The notes: generated by a model from the sequence alone, not told the origin. DNA of 64,000 bases from Anaerolineae bacterium (GCA_025060135.1 JANXCY010000006.1:32607-96606), one strand, 5' to 3'; shown: positions 9,305-19,071, numbered from the stretch's first letter. Made by a program: numbers and translations.

Positions 9305-10474
9305 GTGGATGAAAGACTCTTTCAGGCCGCTGTGGATGGATTTCGGGCTCATTTCGGATATGATCCGGCCCTCCTGGTGCGCGCGCCAGGGCGGGTCAAC
9401 CTCCTGGGCGAGCACACCGACTACAACGAGGGCTTCGTCCTGCCCGTTGCAGTGGACCGCGCCGCGTGGGTAGCAGCCTCCCCGCGTCCTGATTCCACCG
9501 TCCGCCTGGTGGCCCTGGATATGGGGACAGAAGCGACCTTCCCGCTGGACCCCATCCCGCCCCGCCAGGGGGACTGGGCCGATTACCCGCGCGGGGTGGC
9601 CTGGGCACTGGCGGGGGCCGGATTCTCCCTCGCCGGGATGGACGCCGTCCTGACCTCCGATGTCCCCATCGGCGCCGGCCTCTCCTCCTCAGCGGCGGTG
9701 GAGGTCGCCTTCGCCTGGACCTGGAAGGAACTCTCCGGCCTGCCGCTGGAGCGTACCGAACTGGCCCTCCTCTGCCAGCGGGCCGAGAACGAGTACGTGG
9801 GGGTCCGCTGCGGGATTATGGACCAGATGGCCTCGGTCTGGGGGCGGGCGGGGCATGCCCTCCTGCTGGACTGCCGGACCCTGGCCGTGGAGACCGTCCC
9901 CATCCCCCCGGGCGTTGCCATCGTGGTGGCGGATACGCTGGTGCGGCGGGAACTGGCGGCTTCCGAGTACAACCGCCGCCGCCAGGAGTGTGAGGAAGCC
10001 GTGCAAATTCTGGCTGACTATATTCCGGGCACTCGCGCTCTGCGGGACGTCTCGCTGGAGGACCTGGACCGCTTCGGCGGCCATCTCCCTCCGACTCTCC
10101 TCCGGCGTGCCCGCCACGTGGTCCGCTCCAACATCCGGGTGCTGTGGGCCGTCGCCGCCTTCCGCGCTGGCGACCTGGCGGCCGTCGGCAAAGCAATGAA
10201 ATACTCTCACCTCAGCCTTCGGGACGACTACCAGGTCAGTTCGCCGGAACTGGACACCCTGGCCGAGGCGGCCTGGGAAGTGCCGGGCTGCTGGGGCGCC
10301 CGGCTCACCGGCGCTGGATTCGGGGGGTGCATCGTCGCCCTGGTCGCCGAGGAGGCAGTGCCGGAACTGGCCCGCCACCTGGAAGAAGTCTACCAGGCCC
10401 GCTTCGGGCGCCGTCCCACCGTTACCGTCTGCCGCGCCTCGGATGGGGCTCAGAGCGTGAAGAGGGCAACGTGA
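9305..10474 (+). CDS. galK: Galactokinase
   Basis: 389 aa, GHMP kinase family. RVNLLGEHTDYNEGFVLP is the galactokinase signature near residue 30, SDVPIGAGLSSSAAVEVA is the ATP loop near 120, and TGAGFGGCIVAL is the C-terminal motif 3. It phosphorylates galactose at C1 in the Leloir pathway. GTG 9305 is chosen because GAGAGGA lies five bases upstream; an upstream ATG at 9272 would add 11 residues lacking similarity. Its stop overlaps the GTG of the next gene. GalE is in the same window (30591) but not linked; no GalT was seen. Confidence 0.93.
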   Translation: MDERLFQAAVDGFRAHFGYDPALLVRAPGRVNLLGEHTDYNEGFVLPVAVDRAAWVAASPRPDSTVRLVALDMGTEATFPLDPIPPRQGDWADYPRGVAWALAGAGFSLAGMDAVLTSDVPIGAGLSSSAAVEVAFAWTWKELSGLPLERTELALLCQRAENEYVGVRCGIMDQMASVWGRAGHALLLDCRTLAVETVPIPPGVAIVVADTLVRRELAASEYNRRRQECEEAVQILADYIPGTRALRDVSLEDLDRFGGHLPPTLLRRARHVVRSNIRVLWAVAAFRAGDLAAVGKAMKYSHLSLRDDYQVSSPELDTLAEAAWEVPGCWGARLTGAGFGGCIVALVAEEAVPELARHLEEVYQARFGRRPTVTVCRASDGAQSVKRAT

Positions 10475-12357
10475 AGCGTGGGAATCGCTTGCTCCTGCCC
10501 GGGGTCGCGCTCCTGGCGTTCTGGACCCTCGCGCTGCGGGGGCTGGGAACGCATAGTTTCTGGTACGACGAAATCTTCAACGCCGATCTGGCCCTCAACT
10601 CCTCCGCTGGTAGTATCCTGCACGTCCTGCGTACAGCCCAGCCGTACCCGCCCCTTTATCTGCTGCTGCTGAAGGGATGGGTCGGGCTGACCGGCGCGCG
10701 GCCGTATGCGCCGGGCCTGGAGGCGGCCGGCGCGCTGGAGACCCTCCTGCGCTTCCCCAGCGTGGCCGCCGCCGCGCTGACACTGGCGCTCCTGGCCCCG
10801 CTGGGCCGCCGGATCGGAGGACCGACCGCATGGGTAGCCCCCTACCTGCTGGCTTTCCACCCCACCCTTCTGGCCTACACGCGGGATGCCCGTATGTACC
10901 CTCTCTGGAGTTTCTGGCTCCTTCTGGCCCTCCTGGGCCTGACGGCGCGTCGCCCCGGGCTCTGGCTCCTGGGTGGGACAGCGGCCCTTCTGACCCACTA
11001 TTTCTCCCTCTTTCCCCTGGGCGCCGCCGCGCTGGTTGTCTTCCTCTCCCGCCGCTTTCCCGGCTGGAAGGGGCTCCTGTGGCTGGCGGCTCCCTTCGTA
11101 CCGGCGGCCCTCTGGGGTCTCTGGGCCCTGCCGGTAACGGCCGGATTCGGGAGTTTCGCCACAGCCGCGCCGCCCACCTTTGCGGTTTTCCTCCGGGAGA
11201 TGGGGCCAGAATTGATGACGGCCGGGGAATGGCTGACCCCTCTGGCCTGGACGCCGCCGGACCTCTGGGGGTACGGAGGGCTGGCGTTGGGGACGCTGGG
11301 CCTGCTCCTGGCCGGGATTCGCTCCCCGCGAGGCTATCCGGTAGCCGGGGCTCTTATCCTCGGCGGACTAACCCTCTTTGCTTTCTGGCAATTCCGCCCC
11401 GTCTACCACACCCGATACCTCTTCTGGGCACTCCCCCTGGTCGCGCTGGGGTTGGTCGCGCTGCTTGGGGAGGTGGCCCGCCCGCTGGGCCGCTACGGGG
11501 GGCCTGTGCTGACGGCTGGAGTCGCGGCGGCGGTCCTGCTCTGGAGTGCCCGCGCCACGGCGGCGATACACGCCGCCCCGCGCACCACCTGGTACCCCGA
11601 CTTCCGCCAGGCGGCGGCTCTGATCAACGCCCGCGCCCGGCCCGAAGACCGGGGACTGACGGTGGCCGCCCACGGGGTCCAGGCCCTGCAGGTCTATCGG
11701 ACCGTCATTCCCTTCGCCGAAGGGCCAGGCATCGGCCAGTTGGTCCTGCCCGAGGATGGGGCGCTCTGGCTGGACCGGCACCGTCCATCGGGAGATGGCC
11801 GCTACTGGCTGTTGCTCTACCAGGACGGAGCCGTAGACCCGGGCGGGGTCATCGTGGGGACGCTGGAGGAAGCCGGCGGGTACCGGGTAGAGATGCTCTA
11901 TAGCCACGAACTGCGCCTCTACGCCTACGCGCTGCCGGAGGAGGTGCGGTTCCGGCCGCTGATGCCGGAGCGGGAAATCGGGGCCCACTTTGAGGGGGGC
12001 ATCGTCCTGCGGGGCGCGACCGTCCATCGGGAGGACCGGTTGGTGCCCGTCTACCTTTTCTGGGAACTGACGGCCCCGCAGAGCCGGGGGCTGACCGGTG
12101 CCGTCCACCTGGTGCGCCAGGCCGGGGAGCGACCGATCACCCAGCAGGACAAACCCGTCCTCAACGAATACTGGCCGCTCCCCCGGCTGCCGGTGGGGAG
12201 GCTCCTCGCCGATCGGTACGAACTGATCATCCCCTCTGACCTTCCCGCCGGAACCTACACCCTCTTCGCGCTGCTCTACGATCCGGAGACTGGCCGGCGG
12301 TGCCTCATAGAGGGGGGCGGGGAAATGGTCAACCTGGGAGCATTCTCCTGGCCGTGA
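10471..12357 (+). CDS. GT-C family (ArnT/PMT-like) membrane glycosyltransferase
   Basis: 628 aa. A signal-anchor helix is followed by FWYDEIFNADLAL, the acidic first-loop motif of lipid-linked sugar transferases of the GT39/GT83 type. About nine further hydrophobic helices run to residue ~370, with a soluble C-terminal domain of about 240 residues on the outside. Such enzymes move a sugar from a polyprenyl phosphate donor to lipids or proteins. GTG 10471 shares the GTGA overlap with galK; an open frame extending back to 10144 overlaps galK in another frame and is not real. Coupling to galK suggests a galactose-derived product, which is inference. Confidence 0.82.
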   Translation: MKRGNRLLLPGVALLAFWTLALRGLGTHSFWYDEIFNADLALNSSAGSILHVLRTAQPYPPLYLLLLKGWVGLTGARPYAPGLEAAGALETLLRFPSVAAAALTLALLAPLGRRIGGPTAWVAPYLLAFHPTLLAYTRDARMYPLWSFWLLLALLGLTARRPGLWLLGGTAALLTHYFSLFPLGAAALVVFLSRRFPGWKGLLWLAAPFVPAALWGLWALPVTAGFGSFATAAPPTFAVFLREMGPELMTAGEWLTPLAWTPPDLWGYGGLALGTLGLLLAGIRSPRGYPVAGALILGGLTLFAFWQFRPVYHTRYLFWALPLVALGLVALLGEVARPLGRYGGPVLTAGVAAAVLLWSARATAAIHAAPRTTWYPDFRQAAALINARARPEDRGLTVAAHGVQALQVYRTVIPFAEGPGIGQLVLPEDGALWLDRHRPSGDGRYWLLLYQDGAVDPGGVIVGTLEEAGGYRVEMLYSHELRLYAYALPEEVRFRPLMPEREIGAHFEGGIVLRGATVHREDRLVPVYLFWELTAPQSRGLTGAVHLVRQAGERPITQQDKPVLNEYWPLPRLPVGRLLADRYELIIPSDLPAGTYTLFALLYDPETGRRCLIEGGGEMVNLGAFSWP

Positions 12358-12371
12358 GAATAGGGGTAGCA

Positions 12372-12641
12372 CTCAGAAAATCGTGGAGTCGTTCGTAGTG
12401 AGCCACGAAGCGCCACGCGCCGATTGCTTCGGGCACTTTGTGCCCTCGCCTCGGCGCAAGCGCCTTCGGCGCGTGGCGCAATGACATTAGGCGTTCGCGC
12501 CGAGGTTGTCACTGCGAGCGAAGCGAAGCAGGCGCAGCGGAGTGGCTCTTTATCGCTGCAAAACACCCTTTTCCTGGCGCAAAGCGGCACTCCACCTTGG
12601 TGCGAGCGCTTTCAGCGCGTGGCACTGCGTTCCGTGCCTGA
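12372..12641. repeat. Repeat-rich noncoding spacer
   Basis: No plausible gene. The stretch is full of short palindromes built on GCGC (for example GGCGCAAGCGCCTTCGGCGC near 12451-12470 and GCGCTTTCAGCGCG near 12607) and contains the GTCACTGCGAGCGAAGCGAAG type of sequence common in dispersed intergenic repeats of many bacteria (12509-12529). It is likely decayed mobile or REP-like DNA next to a broken gene. Confidence 0.5.
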
Positions 12642-13427
12642 CTACGAGCCCTCCACGCTATCATGCGGTGCTACCAGGTTGGGCCCAACCCGCGCGAACT
12701 TTGAGGCCCTCTCGCTACAACGGGTCGGCGCAGGCAACCCCTGCCCTAATTGACAAAATTCCGCTCCGGAGAGGCCAGAAACGGCCTGCTTCAGCGTGTA
12801 CGGGTCGGTCAGCGCCCCGGCCATACGCTGGATCAACTGTTCCTTGCACACATTTACATAGTCCACATCGTGTACCCGGGCCATCGCCACCAGGGACCCC
12901 CGGGTCAGCCGCTCCAGACATTCCCTTAGCGGGACATCGGGCTGGATAGGCCGGATCCGTTTGCGCTCATGATACCGCCGGGATTGTTCCTCATATCTTT
13001 GCAGGAACGAACCCGGATACCGCCATTCCACCCGCCAGTCCAGGTGCTGAAACCGTTCATCTTCTGAGGCCCACTCTAGGGCCACGTCGGTGTAAAAGCG
13101 GGCCAGAGCCATCGGGCCGTCCGAAAATGGCCCAGGTTGGCAGCGGCAGAACCCATGATGACCAGAACCATCGGGTCTTCCACCTGGCTCACCAGAGGGA
13201 GATACTGTCGGTACAGACGGCATATCCCTTTATCGTCGCTCAGGTATCCCAGCGCCCTGACCGCTTCCTCCACTTCCGAGTCCGAATCGTAGAAACGGGT
13301 CCGTTTTTTCCTCTTCCTGGAGAGCCTGGGCTCGGGAGAGAATCTCCCCCAGACCCGGCCCCCGATGAACGGGCGATTGGGAATGTCGGCGTTTCGGTTT
13401 TTGGGCCATAGGATGTCTTGTAATCAT
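12642..13427 (-). pseudogene. Frameshifted hypothetical gene
   Basis: Three overlapping leftward reading frames join into one plausible protein. The N-terminal part starts at ATG 13427 or 13409 (MAQKPKRRH), shifts frame near 13380 to a basic stretch ending RKRKKRTRFYDSDSEVEEAV, and continues through LGYLSDDKGICRLYRQYLPL to NLGHF near 13130. Adding one T to a TTTT run there restores SDGPMALARFYTDVALEW and reads on to about 12740. The final 30 residues run into repeat-like DNA. I do not recognise the family. The breaks may be true decay or homopolymer errors; the nearby repeats favour decay. Confidence 0.5.
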
Positions 13428-13524
13428 TTTGTGCCTGGAAAGGGTTAGGAAAGAGCCATTTTCCTGGGTTTCGTGGCTCCCCACGAACAATATGCCCATT
13501 TTCGGCGTGGTTGACCAGCGGCCT

Positions 13525-15759
13525 CTACGGGCGATGGATGCTCTTCCACACCCGCTCCGGAGTCAGCGGGAATTCATGGAACCAGATGCCAATAGCATCG
13601 TGGACTGCCGCGATCAGAGCGGGCGCGGCGGGGAGGACCGGCATCTCTCCCATCCCCCGCGCGCCCCAAGGCCCCCGTGGGTCGGGCCGCTCTACAATGA
13701 CCGATTCCACCCGCTCCGGCACATCCAGCGCGGTGGGGATCAGATAGGTGCTCAGCCGGTCGGTGAGGACCCGGCCTTCCCGGACGATGAAGTTCTCCAC
13801 AGTGGCCCAGCCCAATCCCATAACCACGCCGCCTTCTATCTGCCCCTCTACCTGCTGAGGGTTGATAGCCATCCCCACGTCGTTGGCACAGGCTACTCGG
13901 GGAATGCGAATCTGCCCGGTCTCGGTATCCACTTCTACCTCTACCGCTTCAGCGACATAACCATAGGCAAAGTTGGGAGTGCCATAACCGGTTTCCGGAT
14001 CAAAGGGAGTGGTCTTCGGAGCCAGATAGGTGTACTCGGCGACAGCGGGTCGCTCCTCCGCGCGCCATTTTTCCAGCGCGACTGCCGCCGCGCCCCGGAT
14101 GGCGTTGCCCGCCATAAAGGTGGTCCGGGAGGCTGAGGAGGAGCCGGAACTGCCAGGGCTGGTAGCGGTATCGGAGGAGACCAGACGGACCCGATCCACC
14201 GGAATCCCCAGCGCCTCGGCGGCCATCTGGACGATGACTGTATGGGCCCCCTGACCCACCTCGGCGCTGCCTATGTAGACAACGGCCTCTTCTATCTCCA
14301 CCTCTCCCCGCAGTTCCACCTTTGCCCAGCAGTTCTCCTGATAGCCAAAGGAGAAGCCGATGTTTTTGAAACCGACCGCAAAGCCAATCCCCCGTCGGAC
14401 CGGTCCAGACGGCTGGGGGAGTTCGGGCTTGCGCCAGCCGGATGCTGTCTTCACCCATCCGGCAGCAACCGCACACCGTTCCGTCACCTCCACCAGATGG
14501 ACGCCGCCCGGGAGGGGCGTCCCCATTGCCGTTAGGCTTCCTTCCCGCAGGAGGTTGCGCACCCGCAGTTCCACCGGGTCCATCCCCAATACTTCGGCCA
14601 GTTTGTTCATCTGCGTCTCTGCCAGAAAGAGGCCCTGGGGCGCGCCGAAGCCCCGCATGGCCGCACTGGGCGGGTTATTGGTGTAATAAGCATCCACGTC
14701 CACCCGGATGTTGGGGATTTCGTAAGGGCCCGTACAGGTAACAGTCAGATTCCCCATGACCTTGTTGGTGGTATAGCAGTAGGCGCCGCCGTCGGCGACG
14801 ACGCGCACTTCGGCGGCCACCAGTTTCCCCTCCCGGGTCGCGCCCCACCGGCAGCGAGCCCAGACGGGGTGCCGTTTCCCGTGCCCGATGATGGATTCTT
14901 CCCGTGTCCAGACGATTTTCACCGGGCGGCGGAGTTTCCAGGCCGCCAGGGCCAGGACAATCTGGATGGACATGTCTTCCCGTCCGCCAAAGGCACCACC
15001 GATGGCCGGGTAGACCACCCGAATCTGCTCCGGTGGGAGATTCAGCGCGTGGGCAATCTGATGCTGGTCCTCCCAGGCCCATTGCCCGGCAACGATGACG
15101 GTGATTCGCCCCTCTTCGTCTATGTAGGCCAGGCCAGCCTCCGGCTGAAGATATGCGTGCTCCTGCGAGGGAAGCCGGTATTCGGCCTCCACAACCACGT
15201 CGCAGGCAGCCCAGGCGGCCTCTACGTCCCCCTTGCGAATCTGATGATGACTGATCCAGTTCCCCTCCGTCTGGAGTTCCGGATGGACAGGGTTGGGTGC
15301 GCGGGGCGGATGGATCGGATAGGCATCCGGTCTCATCGCCTCAAAGGGATCGGTGATGATCGGGAGGTCCTGGTACTCCACGCGGATGAGGTCTCGCGCG
15401 CGGGCGGCGGCCTCCTCCGTCTCGGCGACCACCAGGGCTACCTGGTCGCCCACCCAGCGGACGACATCGGCGCCAGGTTTAGCGGAGCCGGGCCCGCAGA
15501 GGACAGGCTGGTCGGGGGTCTGGAGACCGTATTCGTTGACAGGCACATCCTTCGCTGTGAAAATGGCCACCACACCGGGGACTTTCTCCGCATCGGAGGT
15601 TTCTATACTCAGGATGCGCGCGTGGGGCCGTCCGGCGAAGAGGATTTTGGCATACAGCATCCCCGGCATAGAGAAATCCCCGGGATACATCGCCTCGCCG
15701 GTAACTTTGGCGCGGGCATCGACGCGGGGAATGGATTGGCCAATGACTTGCTCGGGCAT
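13525..15759 (-). CDS. Molybdopterin-dependent hydroxylase, xanthine dehydrogenase/CoxL-type large subunit
   Basis: 744 aa. N-terminal ald_Xan_dh_C (hammerhead) domain from SIPRVDARAKVTGEA to about residue 120, then the Mo-cofactor domain with GGAFGGRED near 250, AMRGFGAPQ near 370, GSAEVGQGAH near 500, and the C-terminal GARGMGEMPVLPAAPA carrying the catalytic Glu. ATG 15759 has GGAGG eight bases upstream; an ATG 18 bases earlier would be part of that site. The AYXCSFR motif of form I CO dehydrogenase is not seen, so the substrate is more likely a heterocycle or aldehyde. The usual FAD and 2Fe-2S subunit genes are not beside it. Confidence 0.88.
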   Translation of the reverse strand: MPEQVIGQSIPRVDARAKVTGEAMYPGDFSMPGMLYAKILFAGRPHARILSIETSDAEKVPGVVAIFTAKDVPVNEYGLQTPDQPVLCGPGSAKPGADVVRWVGDQVALVVAETEEAAARARDLIRVEYQDLPIITDPFEAMRPDAYPIHPPRAPNPVHPELQTEGNWISHHQIRKGDVEAAWAACDVVVEAEYRLPSQEHAYLQPEAGLAYIDEEGRITVIVAGQWAWEDQHQIAHALNLPPEQIRVVYPAIGGAFGGREDMSIQIVLALAAWKLRRPVKIVWTREESIIGHGKRHPVWARCRWGATREGKLVAAEVRVVADGGAYCYTTNKVMGNLTVTCTGPYEIPNIRVDVDAYYTNNPPSAAMRGFGAPQGLFLAETQMNKLAEVLGMDPVELRVRNLLREGSLTAMGTPLPGGVHLVEVTERCAVAAGWVKTASGWRKPELPQPSGPVRRGIGFAVGFKNIGFSFGYQENCWAKVELRGEVEIEEAVVYIGSAEVGQGAHTVIVQMAAEALGIPVDRVRLVSSDTATSPGSSGSSSASRTTFMAGNAIRGAAAVALEKWRAEERPAVAEYTYLAPKTTPFDPETGYGTPNFAYGYVAEAVEVEVDTETGQIRIPRVACANDVGMAINPQQVEGQIEGGVVMGLGWATVENFIVREGRVLTDRLSTYLIPTALDVPERVESVIVERPDPRGPWGARGMGEMPVLPAAPALIAAVHDAIGIWFHEFPLTPERVWKSIHRP

Positions 15760-15824
15760 AACCGTTACCTCCTCCATACGGTCTCATCCAACCAGGCCCC
15801 TTTCCCAAATGCACCACTTCGTGT

Positions 15825-15853
15825 ATCATATCAGGAAAGGCTTCCCGATGCAA
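15825..15853 (-). promoter_or_regulatory. Predicted promoter of the molybdopterin hydroxylase
   Basis: Leftward TTGCAT (15853-15848) and TATGAT (15830-15825) have a 17-base spacer and lie about 65 bases before the ATG at 15759. Confidence 0.5.
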
Positions 15854-15950
15854 GGGAAGACGAGGGCCGGGTAAAGGGGGCGAAATCATCGGTCCGATGC
15901 CGATCCCCTCGGCCAATCGGGATCGACAAAACCGTACCTATTTCGCTGGG

Positions 15951-18407
15951 TTATGGCCCATAGAGGGCAGCGTAGACAGCGTAGTGCTCCCGAATCCGCT
16001 GGAGGTAGAGTCGTGTCTCTCCCAGCGTGATGGATTCCAGGAACAGGTCCACATCCTCACCGGCCGCATCCAGCCAGCGCTGCGCGTTAGAGGGCCCCCC
16101 GTTGTAGGCAGCCAGCGCCACATCCAGCCGCCCAAAGCGGTCCCGCTGACGTGCCAGATACCAGACTCCGAAGCGGACACTGACATAGGGTCGGTACAGG
16201 TCGGCGGTGCGGTAGTTCGGCGGCCAGCCCAGTTGACTGGCAATGTACTCGCCGGTGGAGGGAATAACCTGCATCAGGCCATGGGCGGCGGCCGAGGAGG
16301 TGGCCAGGGCTTCAAAAAGGCTCTCTTGGCGGACCAGCGCGAATAGCAGAAGCGGCGAAAGCCCCTCCCGTCCGGCTTCGGCCACGACAAGGTCTTCGTA
16401 GTACGTGGGATAGGCCAGACGGGCCAGGAAGGGAGGCGCGTCCCCCGGGGAGACGCCGGTCAGCCGCAGGACCGTCGCCGCGGCCAGGATGGAAGAACGG
16501 TAGAGGCCAATATCGCGGAACAGGAGGGCCAGCCGATACTGGGTCAGGACATCTCCAGCAGTGGCCTGCCGGAGGGCCTCCAGTTCGGCCTTTGCTTCCT
16601 CAGGCCGGCCCAGCCGCCAGAGTTCCAGCCCGCGTATCAGACGGGGGTCGCTCAGGAGCGCGGCATCCGGCTCGCCCAGGCGGTCCGCCGAAGCCAGACC
16701 CAGATGCGCGGCCAGCCACGCTTCCGCATCGGCGCGCATCTGAGGCGTCTCCGGGACAGGCTCGTAGCGGACCGGCGGGAAAGGGGAAGCGTTCGGATCG
16801 GCCAGGAGGTCTGCCGCGCGCAGGCCATAGTATCCGGTGGGTTCCGCCTGGACCGCCTGGCTGAGGGCATCGGTGGCCGACAGGGTCTGCCCGATAGCCC
16901 GGTACGCCTTGCCCAACCAGAGGAATCCGGCGGCCCGGTAGCGGGACTGCGGGTATCCATCCACCAGGGTGCGCCAGTCCGCGATGGCGGCATCCAATGC
17001 GCCCAGGCGGTAGCGCTGGAGGCCCGCCCGCAGGAGGGAAGGCGGAGCGTATTCCGAAGCCGGAAACGTCCGATAGACGGCCTCGTAAAGGTCGGCGGCC
17101 TCTCCGATCCGTCCGGCCCGTTCCAGGAGACCAGCAGCGGCCCAGAGAGCTTCCGGTGCGCGGGGGTGCGCCGGCGCGGTCGCCGCAAAGGTCCGATAAA
17201 TCTCCACCGCGCCATCCATGTCCCCCTGGGCAGCCAGAGCCTGGGCCCACCCCATCCAGCCATCTCCCCAGTGCTCGTTTTCAGGATGAGTCTCCACCAG
17301 AATGCGGAACTGAGAGGCTGCCAGCCCGGGGCTTCCGGCCGCCAGATGGGCCAGCCCGGCATAGTAGTGAGCGTCGCCGGAATGGGTCTGGGGGTGGGCA
17401 TTAATATAGCGGTAAAGGGCCTCCACAGCAGGTCCGTAGGCACCGCCGTAGTAGTCCACGATACCCCTCGTCAGGTCGTCCACCGGCACTCCGGCCTCCA
17501 CCAGGGCAATGAGAGACTGGTAGGCCCAGGGGCTTTCGGGATAATGCTGGACGACGCCCAGGAAACGATCGTAGGCTTCATTGGGCCGACCCAGCAGGAG
17601 GAGCGTCTGGGCAGCCTGGTGCTGGATGCGGGCCCGGTACCCGGGGATGCGAGCACGGGCCAGGATGAGATCGTATTGCGCCAGCGCCCCTTCGTAATTC
17701 CCCTGGGCGGCCAGGGTCAGGGCCAGTTTCTCTCGCACGCCAACCTCAAAAGAGAGATCGGGAGCCGCGTCTATGGCCGACTGGTAGGCACTGACAGCAG
17801 CGGAGTAGTCCGCACCCGCGCGGAGCGCGTCCCCCAGCCACTCGTAGACGTAAGGCGCGATGGCCGTCCCTTCCTGCAAGTAGGCCTGGTACTGCTGAGC
17901 CGCTCCCTGTGGATCACCCTGACCCAGGAGCGCCTGGGCCAGCAGGATACGGGCATCATGGGCCTCCCGAGCAGACGGGAAGCGGGTCAGAAGTTCCTGG
18001 AGAACAGTCGCTGCCCGGGCGTAATCCTCGTCCAGAAGAAGGGCCTTTCCCATCCCCAAGAGAGCCCGGGGAGCCAATTCTCCGTTGGGGTCGGCGAAGT
18101 AGGCGGCATGGAGAACCGGAAGGGCCGCTCCAGTATCGCCAACGCTCAGTGCCACCTCCCCCTGCCGGAGGAGCAGGTCCGGAGACGGAGTCGGCGTGGG
18201 GGTCGGAGTCGGCGTAGGCGTTGGAGTGGGAGTCGGCGTGAAGGTCGGAGTAGGGGTAGCTGTAGGAGTAGGAGACGGCGTGGGCGTGGCCAGAAAGAGC
18301 GACCATCCTTCCAAACGACAGGCCAAGGCAACCAGCAAAAGGAACAGAGAACCCCATGCCAGGAAGTGGATCAAAGGGTTGGATAAGCCTGCACGCATAG
18401 CGTGCAT
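15951..18407 (-). CDS. TPR-containing soluble lytic transglycosylase (Slt-like)
   Basis: 818 aa. An N-terminal hydrophobic helix (residues about 8-30) is followed by a Thr-Pro repeat linker (about 40-75). About 500 residues of TPR-like helices come next, several with the A-x-x-x-Y-x-x-A pattern. The C-terminal GH23 domain has ALVRQESLFEALATSS with the catalytic Glu, GLMQVIPSTGEYIA, and LAAYNGGPSNAQRW. It cleaves peptidoglycan glycan strands to anhydro-muropeptides on the outer face. ATG 18407 (or 18398) starts just before the membrane helix; upstream open frame is not used. It diverges from the THEP1 gene over only 48 bases. Confidence 0.87.
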   Translation of the reverse strand: MHAMRAGLSNPLIHFLAWGSLFLLLVALACRLEGWSLFLATPTPSPTPTATPTPTFTPTPTPTPTPTPTPTPTPSPDLLLRQGEVALSVGDTGAALPVLHAAYFADPNGELAPRALLGMGKALLLDEDYARAATVLQELLTRFPSAREAHDARILLAQALLGQGDPQGAAQQYQAYLQEGTAIAPYVYEWLGDALRAGADYSAAVSAYQSAIDAAPDLSFEVGVREKLALTLAAQGNYEGALAQYDLILARARIPGYRARIQHQAAQTLLLLGRPNEAYDRFLGVVQHYPESPWAYQSLIALVEAGVPVDDLTRGIVDYYGGAYGPAVEALYRYINAHPQTHSGDAHYYAGLAHLAAGSPGLAASQFRILVETHPENEHWGDGWMGWAQALAAQGDMDGAVEIYRTFAATAPAHPRAPEALWAAAGLLERAGRIGEAADLYEAVYRTFPASEYAPPSLLRAGLQRYRLGALDAAIADWRTLVDGYPQSRYRAAGFLWLGKAYRAIGQTLSATDALSQAVQAEPTGYYGLRAADLLADPNASPFPPVRYEPVPETPQMRADAEAWLAAHLGLASADRLGEPDAALLSDPRLIRGLELWRLGRPEEAKAELEALRQATAGDVLTQYRLALLFRDIGLYRSSILAAATVLRLTGVSPGDAPPFLARLAYPTYYEDLVVAEAGREGLSPLLLFALVRQESLFEALATSSAAAHGLMQVIPSTGEYIASQLGWPPNYRTADLYRPYVSVRFGVWYLARQRDRFGRLDVALAAYNGGPSNAQRWLDAAGEDVDLFLESITLGETRLYLQRIREHYAVYAALYGP

Positions 18408-18455
18408 ATTGTACCCGAAAAAGAAAGGGAGAGCAACCAACAATGGGAGGCGCCC

Positions 18456-19007
18456 ATGGGGCAAACGTTGCTGTTGACCGGAAGACCGGGTGTCGGGAAG
18501 ACAACAGTGATCAAGGCAGTGGTGGAGGCGCTGGGCCCCCGGGCAGGCGGATTCTACACCGAGGAGATTCGCGGGCCCGGTGGCCGGAAAGGATTCCGTC
18601 TGATCACTCTGGACGGGGAAGAAGCCGTGATGGCCCATGTGGAGTTTCGCGGCCCCCGCTATCCCCGTGTGAGCCGGTACGGGGTGGATGTGGAAGCCAT
18701 CGCGCAGGTGGGGGTAGAGGCCCTGCGGCGGGCAATGCGGTCAGGGCGCATCATCGTGGTGGACGAAATCGGCAAAATGGAACTCTTCTGCGGCTCGTTC
18801 AAGGAGACAGTCCTCCAGGCCATCAGTGGCCCGTATATCGTCCTGGCGACGGTGATGGCTCACCCCCACCCCTGGACTGATGCACTGAAAGCCCTCCCCA
18901 CCCTAACCCTCTGGGAGGTAACAGTGGAAAACCGGACCGGGATGCCCGAGCGGGTCCGGCGCTGGATAGAGCAGGTAACTCGCTCAGCAGCAGGAGTTAC
19001 GCCCTGA
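18456..19007 (+). CDS. THEP1-type nucleoside-triphosphatase
   Basis: 183 aa, typical length. Walker A is TGRPGVGKTT at residues 8-17 and Walker B is IIVVDEIGKMEL near 100. The GGFYTEEIRGPGGRKGFRL segment is a family hallmark. THEP1 (DUF265) proteins hydrolyse several NTPs and occur in archaea, thermophilic bacteria and animals; their cellular role is not settled. GGGAGG lies a few bases before ATG 18456. It is followed by a repeat-containing spacer and may be monocistronic. Confidence 0.88.
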   Translation: MGQTLLLTGRPGVGKTTVIKAVVEALGPRAGGFYTEEIRGPGGRKGFRLITLDGEEAVMAHVEFRGPRYPRVSRYGVDVEAIAQVGVEALRRAMRSGRIIVVDEIGKMELFCGSFKETVLQAISGPYIVLATVMAHPHPWTDALKALPTLTLWEVTVENRTGMPERVRRWIEQVTRSAAGVTP

Positions 19008-19071
19008 TCCTTCGGATACCGGCGGATAATGATGCGGAGCATCCGCTGTGAACCGGCATCCCACAGACTAA

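Noticed and set aside
10144-10470. Longer start of the GT-C enzyme inside galK
   Set aside because: It would overlap galK in another frame and place 109 non-hydrophobic residues before the signal anchor.
12372-12641. Structured RNA gene in the hairpin-rich spacer
   Set aside because: The hairpins are simple GCGC palindromes typical of dispersed repeats; no known RNA fold was seen.
16704-18386. A 560-codon rightward open frame
   Set aside because: Antisense to the TPR lytic transglycosylase, which has clear catalytic motifs.
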